DNA of 64,000 bases from WRGA01 sp031553395 (GTDB lineage: Bacteria; Bacteroidota; Bacteroidia; Bacteroidales; WRGA01): assembly GCA_031553395.1 (NCBI GenBank), contig JAVBLR010000011.1:192506-256505 (forward strand). The letters are read 5' to 3'. Numbering within the stretch: position 1 is the first letter of the stretch; every line of letters starts with the position of its first letter. Under the pieces are notes generated by a model. It was not told where the DNA came from, did no database searches, and saw only the letters and a program-made list of their open reading frames with translations. This document shows positions 17,446 through 25,684 of the stretch, one piece after another. Made by a program: the position numbers and the translations under genes.

Positions 17446-18750
17446 TTATAGTCGTGTGATTCTTGCTCCTAAATTATTTAACCGTTTATCTATTTGTTCA
17501 TATCCGCGATCGATTTCGCCAATGTTGTGGATTGTACTTGTACCTTGTGCGGACATGGCAGCAATTAGCAGAGCAATTCCTGCACGAATATCAGGTGAAA
17601 CAAGATTTGCTGCACGCAAAGAATATTCACGAGCATTTCCAATAACCGTTGCCCGATGTGGATCGCAAAGAATTATCCGGGCTCCCATATCAATTAACTT
17701 ATCGACAAAAAACAAACGGCTTTCAAACATTTTTTGATGAATGAGTACACTGCCTTTTGCCTGCGTTGCAACAACCAATAATACACTCAACAAGTCGGGA
17801 GTAAGTCCCGGCCAAGGTGCATCGGCAATTGTCATGGTTGAACCATCGATAAAGTTTTCAATTTCGTATAAATCTTGTTTGGGAATAAAAATATCATCTC
17901 CGCATTGATTTACGGTTATCCCCAACCGTTTGAAACTTTCGGGAATAATTCCTAAATTATCATACGAAACATTCTTAATTGTTATTTCGGAGGATGTCAT
18001 CGCAGCCATACCAATAAAACTGCCTATCTCAATCATATCCGGCAACAAAGTATGCTCACAACCTTGTAAGGATTCAACACCTCTTATTGTCAATAAATTA
18101 GATCCAACACCGGATATCTTAGCACCCATTTTGTTCAACATTTTACAAAGTTGCTGAACATATGGTTCACAGGCAGCATTGTAAATTATTGTATCTCCTT
18201 TGGCTAAAACCGCAGCCATTATAATATTCGCAGTTCCTGTAACCGAAGCTTCATCCAATAAAATGTAAGTTCCAATTAATCCTTTTGTCGAAATTTGATA
18301 ACATTGTTTATCACTATCATAATTAAATTCAGCACCAAGCTTCTGAATACCTACAAAATGAGTATCTAACCTGCGGCGACCAATTTTATCTCCACCTGGT
18401 TTAGGAAGAATTGCATTTCCAAAACGGGCAACAAGTGGACCGACAAGCATTACCGATCCTCGAAGTGAAGCGCTTCTTTTAAAAAAAGCTTCCGTTAAGA
18501 AATAATCCAAGTTAACATTGTCTGCCTGAAAAGAATAGGATTTTTCGGAAACTCGTTCAACTTTAACTTCCAAATCCCGCAATAATTGAATCAAGTTATT
18601 GACATCCAAGATATCCGGAATATTATGAATTGTAACTTTTTCATTTGTCAATAAAACTGCACAAATTACTTGCAGCGCTTCATTTTTTGCTCCTTGTGGA
18701 ATGATTTCACCTTGTAGGCTATGACCGCCTTCTATTACAAATGATGCCAT
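17446..18750 (-). CDS. murA: UDP-N-acetylglucosamine 1-carboxyvinyltransferase with Asp at the fosfomycin-target position
   Basis: First committed step of peptidoglycan synthesis, in the cytoplasm. Catalytic Lys22 lies in QGAKNEALQ, and GPLVARFGNAILPKPGG is the loop region. The next residue, D121, occupies the place of the Cys that fosfomycin alkylates in E. coli MurA. The frame opens at 18804, but the first 18 residues are translated intergenic repeat (AAAGTAAAAA words); MASFVIEGGHSLQG at 18750 is the real start, giving 434 residues. Likely in an operon with tsaB and the DUF4290 gene. Confidence 0.95.
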   Translation of the reverse strand: MASFVIEGGHSLQGEIIPQGAKNEALQVICAVLLTNEKVTIHNIPDILDVNNLIQLLRDLEVKVERVSEKSYSFQADNVNLDYFLTEAFFKRSASLRGSVMLVGPLVARFGNAILPKPGGDKIGRRRLDTHFVGIQKLGAEFNYDSDKQCYQISTKGLIGTYILLDEASVTGTANIIMAAVLAKGDTIIYNAACEPYVQQLCKMLNKMGAKISGVGSNLLTIRGVESLQGCEHTLLPDMIEIGSFIGMAAMTSSEITIKNVSYDNLGIIPESFKRLGITVNQCGDDIFIPKQDLYEIENFIDGSTMTIADAPWPGLTPDLLSVLLVVATQAKGSVLIHQKMFESRLFFVDKLIDMGARIILCDPHRATVIGNAREYSLRAANLVSPDIRAGIALLIAAMSAQGTSTIHNIGEIDRGYEQIDKRLNNLGARITRL

Positions 18751-18754
18751 ATTG

Positions 18755-18841
18755 ATTAGATAAAAAGTAAAAAGTAAAAAATAAAAAGCAAAAGGAGTAA
18801 CCACTCAAACTTTTTACCTTTTATTTTTTACTTTTTACCTT
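18755..18841. repeat. Inverted intergenic repeat of AAAAAGTAAAAA words
   Basis: Copies of AAAAGTAAAAAGTAAAAAAT face CTTTTTACCTTTTATTTTTT and ACTTTTTACC, making a long A/T hairpin between the DUF4290 stop and the murA start. It accounts for the false upstream extension of the murA frame. Confidence 0.75.
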
Positions 18842-18844
18842 AAT

Positions 18845-19441
18845 TTACTTTTTTCTTTTATCGTTGGTAAGATTTTTATTTCTTCGTTGAAGGATATCCC
18901 GGGATTCACGTAATTTAAGCAAATCTTGATCTATTTGAATTTTTCCGCGAGAAAGTTGATCCAAATCTTTAAAAATTTTCACATCATCTACTATTTCTTT
19001 ATTCCATGTAAGAAAAGATTTTTTCATGTGATTGGCCAATAATGAAGTTAATACAGATTTCTCCTGCCCTTCATTATAAGTCCCAAGTTTTTGAATCATT
19101 TGTTCAAGCGTTCTTCCATAATGACGATACATGATAGGACCCGATTTATACGGTATTCTTGCCGGACGAGAATATAAATTTTCCTTTTTCATTATCTCAC
19201 AAGGATAATCTATATCCAACTTAAAATCAGACATAATAGCCAAATGATCCCACAGTTTGTGACGAAAATCATTCACATCACGTAAGTACGGAAATAAATT
19301 CCCCATAGTTGTAATGATTGATTCTGCACATTTTTGACGTTCTTTTCTGTCTTCAATCGTTACAGCGTAATCAACCATATTTTGAATATTTCGCCCATAT
19401 TCAGGTAAAAACAACCTTTTTTGTTGTGTATTGTAATTCAT
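18845..19441 (-). CDS. DUF4290 family protein
   Basis: A 198-residue cytoplasmic protein found in Bacteroidota. It starts MNYNTQQKRLFLPEYGRNIQ and includes NLFPYLRDVNDFRHKLWDHL and NLYSRPARIPYKSGPIMYRH, with a charged helical C-terminus. Its function is unknown. The stable neighbourhood next to murA, and tsaB upstream, suggests a cell-envelope or housekeeping role, but that is inference only. Confidence 0.85.
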   Translation of the reverse strand: MNYNTQQKRLFLPEYGRNIQNMVDYAVTIEDRKERQKCAESIITTMGNLFPYLRDVNDFRHKLWDHLAIMSDFKLDIDYPCEIMKKENLYSRPARIPYKSGPIMYRHYGRTLEQMIQKLGTYNEGQEKSVLTSLLANHMKKSFLTWNKEIVDDVKIFKDLDQLSRGKIQIDQDLLKLRESRDILQRRNKNLTNDKRKK

Positions 19442-19444
19442 TAA

Positions 19445-19505
19445 TTGATAGTTTGTTGTCTGTTATTTGTACGTTTAATAGTTAATTTAAACAAATAACT
19501 AAAAG
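19445..19505. repeat. Short inverted repeat spacer (TTGTTATTTG / CAAATAACTA words)
   Basis: GTTTGTTGTCTGTTATTTG faces AAACAAATAACTAAAAGAC across ~15 bp. It has the same architecture as the spacer at 4499-4623. Confidence 0.5.
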
Positions 19506-19513
19506 ACTAGTAA

Positions 19514-20206
19514 TTAAATTCTATTCTTGGGTGTAGTAGCAATAAAATCTTTCAAGTAAAAAGGCTCAAAATATGCAACATCCTCAAAGTTATTTTGGTA
19601 GAATGCTTGCTCGGACAAAGGTAGCATATTTTTGGCTAAAGGATTAATATTTTCCAGAAATGTTGCATTTGAATGAGTTATAAGCTGTTTGCATTTTTCA
19701 GCTCCATCCCCAAAAAATATAATTTTATAATTTTTAAGTATATCAGAAAAAGAATTTTCAGTAATTATTTCAGCCGAAGTTTCTTTAATCACCTGTAAGT
19801 TATTATCATACAAAGCTGTATAAACCTCCATTCTTCGAGCATCAATCATTGGACAAAAAAGAGTTTCTTTTTCTATAAATTGGCTGTTTTTTTTTGCAGC
19901 TTCAGTTAAAACTAATAACGTAGGGACCGCAATCAAAGGAATATTCAGTCCATAACATAAACCCTTTGCTGTAGATACTCCTATTCGCAATCCGGTATAA
20001 GAACCCGGGCCACAACTTACCGCCACAGCATCCAACGATTGTCCGTTTTTTCTGATAAAAGACATTGCCTCTTCAACAAATACGCCCAAAACACTTGCAT
20101 GCGACATGCCTTCGTATGTTTCTTTGGAAAAAATAACATTTCCGTTTGCTGACAATGCAACAGAACAAACAGTTGTAGACGTTTCTATATTGAGAATAAA
20201 CGGCAT
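19514..20206 (-). CDS. tsaB: tRNA threonylcarbamoyladenosine synthesis protein TsaB
   Basis: Dimerisation partner of TsaD in t6A37 modification of ANN-decoding tRNAs. ASKHA-fold motifs are ILNIETSTTVCSVAL, YEGMSHASVLG and VSCGPGSYTGLRIGVSTAKGL; DARRMEVYTALY is also typical. The 230-residue length is normal. It is the first gene of a probable tsaB-DUF4290-murA operon and has a clear -7 element upstream. Confidence 0.94.
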   Translation of the reverse strand: MPFILNIETSTTVCSVALSANGNVIFSKETYEGMSHASVLGVFVEEAMSFIRKNGQSLDAVAVSCGPGSYTGLRIGVSTAKGLCYGLNIPLIAVPTLLVLTEAAKKNSQFIEKETLFCPMIDARRMEVYTALYDNNLQVIKETSAEIITENSFSDILKNYKIIFFGDGAEKCKQLITHSNATFLENINPLAKNMLPLSEQAFYQNNFEDVAYFEPFYLKDFIATTPKNRI

Positions 20207-20256
20207 ATATAAATAAAGTAGAATAACAATATCTTACGCTAAGTAAAAAAACAGTG

Positions 20257-20264
20257 CAAAAGTA
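20257..20264 (-). promoter_or_regulatory. -7 element for the tsaB-murA operon
   Basis: Minus strand TACTTTTG, a perfect TAnnTTTG, 51 bp before the tsaB start, in the recurrent context GTGCAAAAGTA. Confidence 0.6.
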
Positions 20265-20446
20265 ATTCATTTTGCTAAAGTGGCAAGCAAAGCAGTTTGT
20301 ATTAATGTAATCTTACATTAACTTACTTCACACAAATTAACTAAATAAGAACGTCTTTTTTTCTAAAAATTTATAAATTAGCAAACAAAATAAAGCATAA
20401 GCTGTTTTTTAATAATAAAGCATTCATCCTCCACAAATATTATAAA

Positions 20447-20920
20447 ATGAACATGAGACAAGTAATTATTACAATATGCTTATTTACAATCCTTACATCA
20501 TGTACATCTTCACAAGATACGGCTACTGCTGAAGCAACATCCAATTTGATAAAATCTCAAGATTATGTATTTGTTGCAGAATACGCATTGCCTATGGGAG
20601 TAAATAGCATTTATCTTACATCTGATTATACATTGGATGTAAATACAGATTCAATCGTTGCTTATTTGCCGTATTTTGGACGAGCATACGTAGCTCCCAT
20701 AAATCCGGAACAAGGTGGAATTCAATTCAACAGTAAAGATTTTGATTACAAATTAACAAAAAAGAAAAATGATTGGGATATTGACATCAGAACCAAGGAT
20801 CTTTTGCGCAGTTACCAAATTATGCTCAGCATTACTTCAGCAGGAAGTGCATACCTTAACGTAACCAGCCCCGATCGTCAAAGTATATCATTTAACGGTT
20901 ACATTGAAAAACGAAAATAA
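20447..20920 (+). CDS. DUF4251 lipoprotein
   Basis: 157 residues with a lipoprotein signal (IITICLFTILTSC; Cys is the lipidated residue). The body matches DUF4251: FVAEYALPMGVNSIYL, YTLDVNTDSIVAYLPYFGRAY and SITSAGSAYLNVTSPDRQ. The family is secreted or membrane-anchored in Bacteroidota and has no assigned function. The gene stands alone, with a terminator after it. The second Met (residue 3) is an equally possible start. Confidence 0.87.
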   Translation: MNMRQVIITICLFTILTSCTSSQDTATAEATSNLIKSQDYVFVAEYALPMGVNSIYLTSDYTLDVNTDSIVAYLPYFGRAYVAPINPEQGGIQFNSKDFDYKLTKKKNDWDIDIRTKDLLRSYQIMLSITSAGSAYLNVTSPDRQSISFNGYIEKRK

Positions 20921-20946
20921 TATTATCCTTATCCTTTCTAATGTGA

Positions 20947-20990
20947 GAAAACCTTTCTCTCTGTTTTATGCATGAGGAAAGGTTTTTTCT
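20947..20990 (+). terminator. Terminator after DUF4251 gene
   Basis: GAAAACCTTTCTCTC pairs with GAGGAAAGGTTTTTTC around a short loop, followed by TTTTTTC. Confidence 0.8.
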
Positions 20991-21010
20991 TTTTTCATGA
21001 AACTCCCTAC

Positions 21011-21028
21011 TTGTAACATTTGTTACAA
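21011..21028 (+). promoter_or_regulatory. CRP/FNR-type operator upstream of hcp
   Basis: TTGTAACATTTGTTACAA is a perfect 7+7-bp inverted repeat with a 4-bp spacer, the architecture bound by CRP/FNR-superfamily dimers such as HcpR. Its centre is about 41.5 bp before the start point expected from the -7 box at 21049-21056, the class-II activator position. Confidence 0.7.
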
Positions 21029-21048
21029 ATTATCTTTATCAACCAACC

Positions 21049-21056
21049 TACATTTG
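21049..21056 (+). promoter_or_regulatory. -7 element of hcp
   Basis: TACATTTG, a perfect TAnnTTTG, 37 bp before the hcp ATG. The activator site replaces a recognisable -33 box. Confidence 0.65.
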
Positions 21057-21093
21057 CATCGTTAAAGTAATCAACTATTAAAATATTCAAGCT

Positions 21094-22746
21094 ATGTCAA
21101 TGTTTTGTTATCAATGTCAGGAAACAGCCAAAAATACAGGCTGTACCGTCAGTGGAGTTTGTGGAAAAGTTCCCGAAGTTGCCAATATCCAGGATTTAAT
21201 GATGCATCTTTTACGGGGAATTTCATTGTATAGTACCCGTGCAAGAAAAGCCGGTATAGAAGATGAAGAAGTAAACCAATTTGTTGTCACTGGTTTATTT
21301 ATGACTATTACCAATGCTAATTTTGATAAAAAACGTTTTGTATCTGCTATTCTCGAAGGATATAAAATCCGAAACAATATCAGAGGAAAATTGGTACAAG
21401 AAAATCTAAAAGTGGATGATATTGCTGCTGATGAAGCTCTTTTTATTGCGAATACAGAAGAAGAAATGGACCAAAAGGCATCAAGTGTTGGCGTTTTACG
21501 TACCGGAAATGAGGATGTTCGTTCATTAAGAGAATTGCTTACATACGGATTGAAAGGAATGGCTGCATACGCCGAACATGCCTACAATTTGGGACATCAA
21601 AATAAAGAAATTCATGCTTTTATGCAAAAAGCTCTTGTCGCAACGATTGATGATAATCTTTCGGCGGATGATTTGGTTCAATTAGTGTTAGAATGTGGAA
21701 AATATGGTGTGGATGTAATGGCTTTATTGGATAAGGCAAATACTTCATCATTCGGAAATCCCGAAATTACAAAAGTAAACATAGGAGTTGGTAAGAATCC
21801 GGGAATTTTGATTAGCGGACATGATCTGAAGGATTTGGAAGAATTATTGAAGCAAACGAAAGATACCGGCGTTGATGTGTATACACACAGTGAAATGCTT
21901 CCGGCTCATTATTATCCGGCATTTAAAAAATATACACATTTTGCAGGAAATTACGGAAATGCCTGGTGGAAACAAACAGATGAGTTTGAAAGTTTCAATG
22001 GCCCGATTCTTTTTACTACAAATTGCATTGTTCCTCCTCGTGCAAATGCGTCATATAGCGACCGTATCTATACGACAGGTGCATCCGGTTTAAAGGGATC
22101 TTTGCATATCGAAGACCGGAAAAACGGAACTCCGAAAGATTTTTCCGCAATCATTGAACATGCTAAACGTTGTGCTTCTCCAACTGAGATAGAAACGGGA
22201 GAAATTGTCGGTGGATTTGCGCATAATCAAGTAATAGCTCTTGCTGATAAGGTTGTAAATGCTGTAAAATCAGGCGCTATCCGTAAATTTGTAGTAATGG
22301 CAGGTTGTGACGGGCGTACCAAAGTCCGTAGCTATTATACCGATTTTGCCGAACAATTACCGAAAGATACAGTGATTCTTACTGCCGGATGTGCCAAATA
22401 CCGGTATAATAAACTGGCATTGGGTGATATCGGAGGAATCCCACGCGTATTGGATGCCGGGCAATGTAACGATTCGTATTCATTGGCTGTGATTGCGTTA
22501 AAACTGAAAGAAGTATTCGGATTGGATGATATAAATAAATTGCCGATTGTTTACAATATTGCCTGGTATGAACAAAAAGCGGTAATTGTATTACTGGCAT
22601 TGCTTTATCTGGGTGTAAAGAATATTCATCTAGGTCCTACGTTGCCTGCTTTTCTTTCTCCAAATGTGGCGAAAGTCTTGGTTGAACAGTTTGGTATTGC
22701 TCCAATTGATACTGTTGAAAATGACATAAAACAGCTTGTGAATTAA
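21094..22746 (+). CDS. hcp: Hydroxylamine reductase / hybrid cluster protein
   Basis: A cytoplasmic enzyme with an N-terminal 4Fe-4S cluster and a 4Fe-2S-2O hybrid cluster. It reduces hydroxylamine and is credited with NO reduction in nitrosative-stress defence. The N-terminal cysteines are in MFCYQCQETAKNTGC and SGVCGK. Hybrid-cluster ligands lie in LFTTNCIVPP, VVMAGCDGRTKVR, ILTAGCAKYRYN and VLDAGQCNDSYS. The 550-residue length is standard. It is monocistronic; the usual Hcr reductase partner is absent here. A CRP/FNR-like operator precedes it. Confidence 0.96.
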   Translation: MSMFCYQCQETAKNTGCTVSGVCGKVPEVANIQDLMMHLLRGISLYSTRARKAGIEDEEVNQFVVTGLFMTITNANFDKKRFVSAILEGYKIRNNIRGKLVQENLKVDDIAADEALFIANTEEEMDQKASSVGVLRTGNEDVRSLRELLTYGLKGMAAYAEHAYNLGHQNKEIHAFMQKALVATIDDNLSADDLVQLVLECGKYGVDVMALLDKANTSSFGNPEITKVNIGVGKNPGILISGHDLKDLEELLKQTKDTGVDVYTHSEMLPAHYYPAFKKYTHFAGNYGNAWWKQTDEFESFNGPILFTTNCIVPPRANASYSDRIYTTGASGLKGSLHIEDRKNGTPKDFSAIIEHAKRCASPTEIETGEIVGGFAHNQVIALADKVVNAVKSGAIRKFVVMAGCDGRTKVRSYYTDFAEQLPKDTVILTAGCAKYRYNKLALGDIGGIPRVLDAGQCNDSYSLAVIALKLKEVFGLDDINKLPIVYNIAWYEQKAVIVLLALLYLGVKNIHLGPTLPAFLSPNVAKVLVEQFGIAPIDTVENDIKQLVN

Positions 22747-22880
22747 AAGCAATTCATCCTCGGTGTAATTATGACAATTTGCTTCGTGCTACTAATTGCA
22801 ATTTAATTACTTAAAAACCAATTGCTTTAAATGCAAAAATATGCTTAAATATTTTGTAAATGTTCATATTTTAAGCTGAG

Positions 22881-22912
22881 AAAGCCGGTAATTTTTAATA
22901 TCGGCTTTTTAT
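22881..22912 (+). terminator. Terminator after hcp
   Basis: AAAGCCG and CGGCTTT form a stem with a T-rich loop, then TTTATTAT. It abuts the lemA -7 element. Confidence 0.7.
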
Positions 22913-22920
22913 TATCTTTG
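22913..22920 (+). promoter_or_regulatory. -7 element of lemA
   Basis: TATCTTTG, a perfect TAnnTTTG, 27 bp before the chosen lemA start. It immediately follows the hcp terminator. Confidence 0.65.
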
Positions 22921-22947
22921 CGCAAACCAAATTTAATATTTAATCTT

Positions 22948-23499
22948 ATGATATATTCTTTAATTATTGCAGCAATAATTGTAATAACACTGATTGTTGT
23001 AGTCGTAATATACAACCAATTAATTGCGAATAAAAACCGCATGCAGGAAGCTTGGAGTGGAATCGATGTTTTCTTAAAAAAGAGATATGATTTGATTCCG
23101 AATTTAGTTGAAACTGTAAAAGGATACGCTGCTCATGAAAAAAGTACTTTCGAAGAAATAACCCGTTACCGCGCAGAAGCTATGCAGGCAAAGAATCCAC
23201 AGGAACAGGTAGAATCGGAAAAAGGCTTGAGAAAGGCTTTGGCCAATTTATTTGCAGTTGCAGAAAATTATCCGGAACTGAAAACAAATGCCAATTTTCA
23301 ACAATTGCAACAACAATTAGCCGATTTGGAGAATGATTTGGAATCATCGCGCCGCTATTATAATGGAACTGTACGGGAAAATAATATTTATATCGAAAGT
23401 TTTCCTTCCAATATCATTGCCGGAATGTTTCATTTCGAAAAAGGTGAGTTTTTCATTATAGATTCGAAAGAAAAAGAACTTCCGAAAGTGAATTTTTAG
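22948..23499 (+). CDS. LemA family protein
   Basis: 183 residues. One N-terminal membrane helix (MIYSLIIAAIIVITLIVVVV) is followed by the cytoplasmic helical LemA domain: NRMQEAWSGIDVFLKKRYDL, LIPNLVETVKGYAAHE and YNGTVRENNIYIESFPSN. The open frame begins at 22918, but that TTG lies inside the promoter, so the ATG at 22948 is used. It is paired with a DUF2207 membrane protein downstream, a common arrangement. The function is unknown; a membrane-stress role is often suggested. Confidence 0.93.
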   Translation: MIYSLIIAAIIVITLIVVVVIYNQLIANKNRMQEAWSGIDVFLKKRYDLIPNLVETVKGYAAHEKSTFEEITRYRAEAMQAKNPQEQVESEKGLRKALANLFAVAENYPELKTNANFQQLQQQLADLENDLESSRRYYNGTVRENNIYIESFPSNIIAGMFHFEKGEFFIIDSKEKELPKVNF

Positions 23500-23589
23500 T
23501 CAAAAGGTATTCAGAAGGTAGGATTTATCAACGAAAAAATATTATATTTTCTTGTTTTATATTGGAAATAAATCACATATCGCTTTACT

Positions 23590-23640
23590 ATTCGATAACT
23601 TCTGATAACTTCCGTCTATCTTTTGATAACTTCTAAAATA
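23590..23640. repeat. Tandem TTGATAACTTCT-type words
   Basis: The word GATAACTTC occurs three times in about 45 bp. Related words (CTGATAACTTCCGG, GGTAACTTCAG) occur at 3717-3740 beyond the recQ terminator. Confidence 0.5.
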
Positions 23641-23662
23641 CATTCCCAAACCTAATCAACAA

Positions 23663-25570
23663 ATGAAGAAAGTCATATTTATTTTATTTCTCTTCTTAAA
23701 TTGTATCTTTATTTATGCCCAAGATGAAGCGGACATAATTTCAGAACCATATTCGGCAGAAAGTTATCAGGAAAGGATTATTCGTTTCCATTCTGACATA
23801 CTGATTGATACACTTGGAAAAATACGGGTATCCGAGCATATCAAGGTATTTTCTAATGGCGACGAGATAAAAAGAGGAATTGTAAGGCGTATACCTATTT
23901 ACAGAAAAGATAAATATGGTAAAAAACGGAAAGTTGACATCACGGTATTTTCCGTTTTATGCAATGAAAAGGAAGAAAATTATAGAGTAGAGAATTCCGA
24001 TGGAAATAAAGAAATATATGTAGGCAATAAGGATGTTTTCTTAGAATCCGGTATATATGACTATGTTATTACTTATGAAAGTAGTGGTCAAATCGGTTTT
24101 TTTGATGATTTCGACGAATTATACTGGAATGTAACCGGCAATGAATGGGATTTTCCGATAGAAAAAGCCTCTGCTGCAATCATCTTACCCGAAGAAGTTC
24201 ATTCCATGAATACAGCTTGTTATACAGGTGTTTCCGGTTCGACTCAAACAGATTGTTCTGTGGAAGTAAAAGACAGTTTGGTAACATTTACAGCCAATAG
24301 CTCGTTAGCAATCAAAGAAGGTTTTACAGTTGCCGTATCTTTTACGCCGCATATTATCCGGCGCCCACCACCACCTTCTAAAGCCGAACTAATCTGGGAT
24401 GATTACAAAGAGCATATCTCTGCTTTCCTAAGTTTGCTATTGATGGGCATTTTCTGTTTTTTTACATGGTTGAAAGTTGGAAAAGATCCGGAAAAACCAG
24501 TGGTTGTTCCTACATTTAATCCACCGCACGATTGGTCTCCGGCTATTGTACGATATTTGTATAAAAAGAAGTATGATGATAAAATTTTTACAGCTACATT
24601 AGTTGGAATGGCTGTAAAAAAGGCGCTTTGCATTCAAGATGAAGGTAAGAAATATCAATTGAAAGCAACTGACAACAAAGAGAATCTAACGGATGAGGAA
24701 AAAGAAATATACAATATTCTTTTTTCAAAAAGTCAAACATTAGCTGTTTCGGATAAAAATTACTCGAAATTTTCAAAAGTTTCTTCAAAATTAACAAAGT
24801 CCCTTCAATCCAAATGGAATATTAAAGATTACTTCCATGCAAATATAAAATACGCAGTGTTTGCTGCAATAATAGCATCTGTATTGCTTATATTGTATGG
24901 AATTATTGCAAAAGCCGGCTCTATAATTATGTTAATGTTTTCTATTCCATTTGTTGTAATAGGAGTAGTTTGTATAGTAGCAGGAATAAAAGAAAAAACA
25001 GGAGGCGTAGTTGCCCGAATTTTCATGATTATGTTTGGAATAATGTTTGCTGTACCTGTATTTTTTGGGCAGGTTATTGTATCCTTTTATGATAGTTGGA
25101 TAAATGGCTTATTCACAACATTGATGCTTACCGGAACCGGATTGTATATTTATTTGATAAAAGCTCCTACCGAATTAGGTGCAAAAACAGCTTCGGAACT
25201 GGAAGGATTCAAAATGTACTTGCAAACAGCTGAAGAACATAGATTAAATATACTAACTCCTCCCGAAAAAACTCCCGAATTATTCGAAAAATTATTACCC
25301 TATGCCATTGCGTTGGATGTAGAAAATGATTGGTCCCGGAAATTTGACGATGTACTCCAATTAGCAAATTATGTGCCCGAATGGTATACAGGCAATAATC
25401 CGATTACAATCTCAGGAATGAGTCATTCATTTACTTCATCGGTTTCATCTGCAGGTGTTAATCCATCATCATCTTCTTCCTCATCATCAGGAGGAAGTTG
25501 GAGTTCAGGAAACAGTGGTGGTGGTTCTTCCGGTGGAGGCGGCGGAGGCGGCGGAGGCGGTGGCTGGTAA
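23663..25570 (+). CDS. DUF2207 membrane protein with glycine-rich tail
   Basis: 635 residues. Signal peptide MKKVIFILFLFLNCIFIYAQ, a beta-rich extracytoplasmic DUF2207 domain (RFHSDILIDTLGKIRVSEHI, DELYWNVTGNEWDFPI), then a membrane helix near residue 260. A cytoplasmic region and a cluster of hydrophobic helices around residues 395-500 follow. The C-terminus is a Ser-run and a poly-Gly tail ending in Trp, typical of this family. It follows lemA after a repeat-bearing 163-bp spacer, and the two are probably functional partners. The biochemical role is unknown. Confidence 0.9.
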   Translation: MKKVIFILFLFLNCIFIYAQDEADIISEPYSAESYQERIIRFHSDILIDTLGKIRVSEHIKVFSNGDEIKRGIVRRIPIYRKDKYGKKRKVDITVFSVLCNEKEENYRVENSDGNKEIYVGNKDVFLESGIYDYVITYESSGQIGFFDDFDELYWNVTGNEWDFPIEKASAAIILPEEVHSMNTACYTGVSGSTQTDCSVEVKDSLVTFTANSSLAIKEGFTVAVSFTPHIIRRPPPPSKAELIWDDYKEHISAFLSLLLMGIFCFFTWLKVGKDPEKPVVVPTFNPPHDWSPAIVRYLYKKKYDDKIFTATLVGMAVKKALCIQDEGKKYQLKATDNKENLTDEEKEIYNILFSKSQTLAVSDKNYSKFSKVSSKLTKSLQSKWNIKDYFHANIKYAVFAAIIASVLLILYGIIAKAGSIIMLMFSIPFVVIGVVCIVAGIKEKTGGVVARIFMIMFGIMFAVPVFFGQVIVSFYDSWINGLFTTLMLTGTGLYIYLIKAPTELGAKTASELEGFKMYLQTAEEHRLNILTPPEKTPELFEKLLPYAIALDVENDWSRKFDDVLQLANYVPEWYTGNNPITISGMSHSFTSSVSSAGVNPSSSSSSSSGGSWSSGNSGGGSSGGGGGGGGGGGW

Positions 25571-25604
25571 TTTAGCCCTTAATAGCCTGACTTTGAATTA
25601 AGAT

Positions 25605-25680
25605 AATTTTGTTACTTGTTATTTGATTTAATAACTTTCTAATAGTAAAAAAACTAACAAAAAATAACAAGTAACAAAAA
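25605..25680. repeat. Inverted repeat spacer (GTTACTTGTTATT / AATAACAAGTAAC)
   Basis: TTGTTACTTGTTATT and AATAACAAGTAACAA are exact inverse copies around an AT-rich centre, directly next to the fold-back element. Confidence 0.65.
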
Positions 25681-25684
25681 AAAG

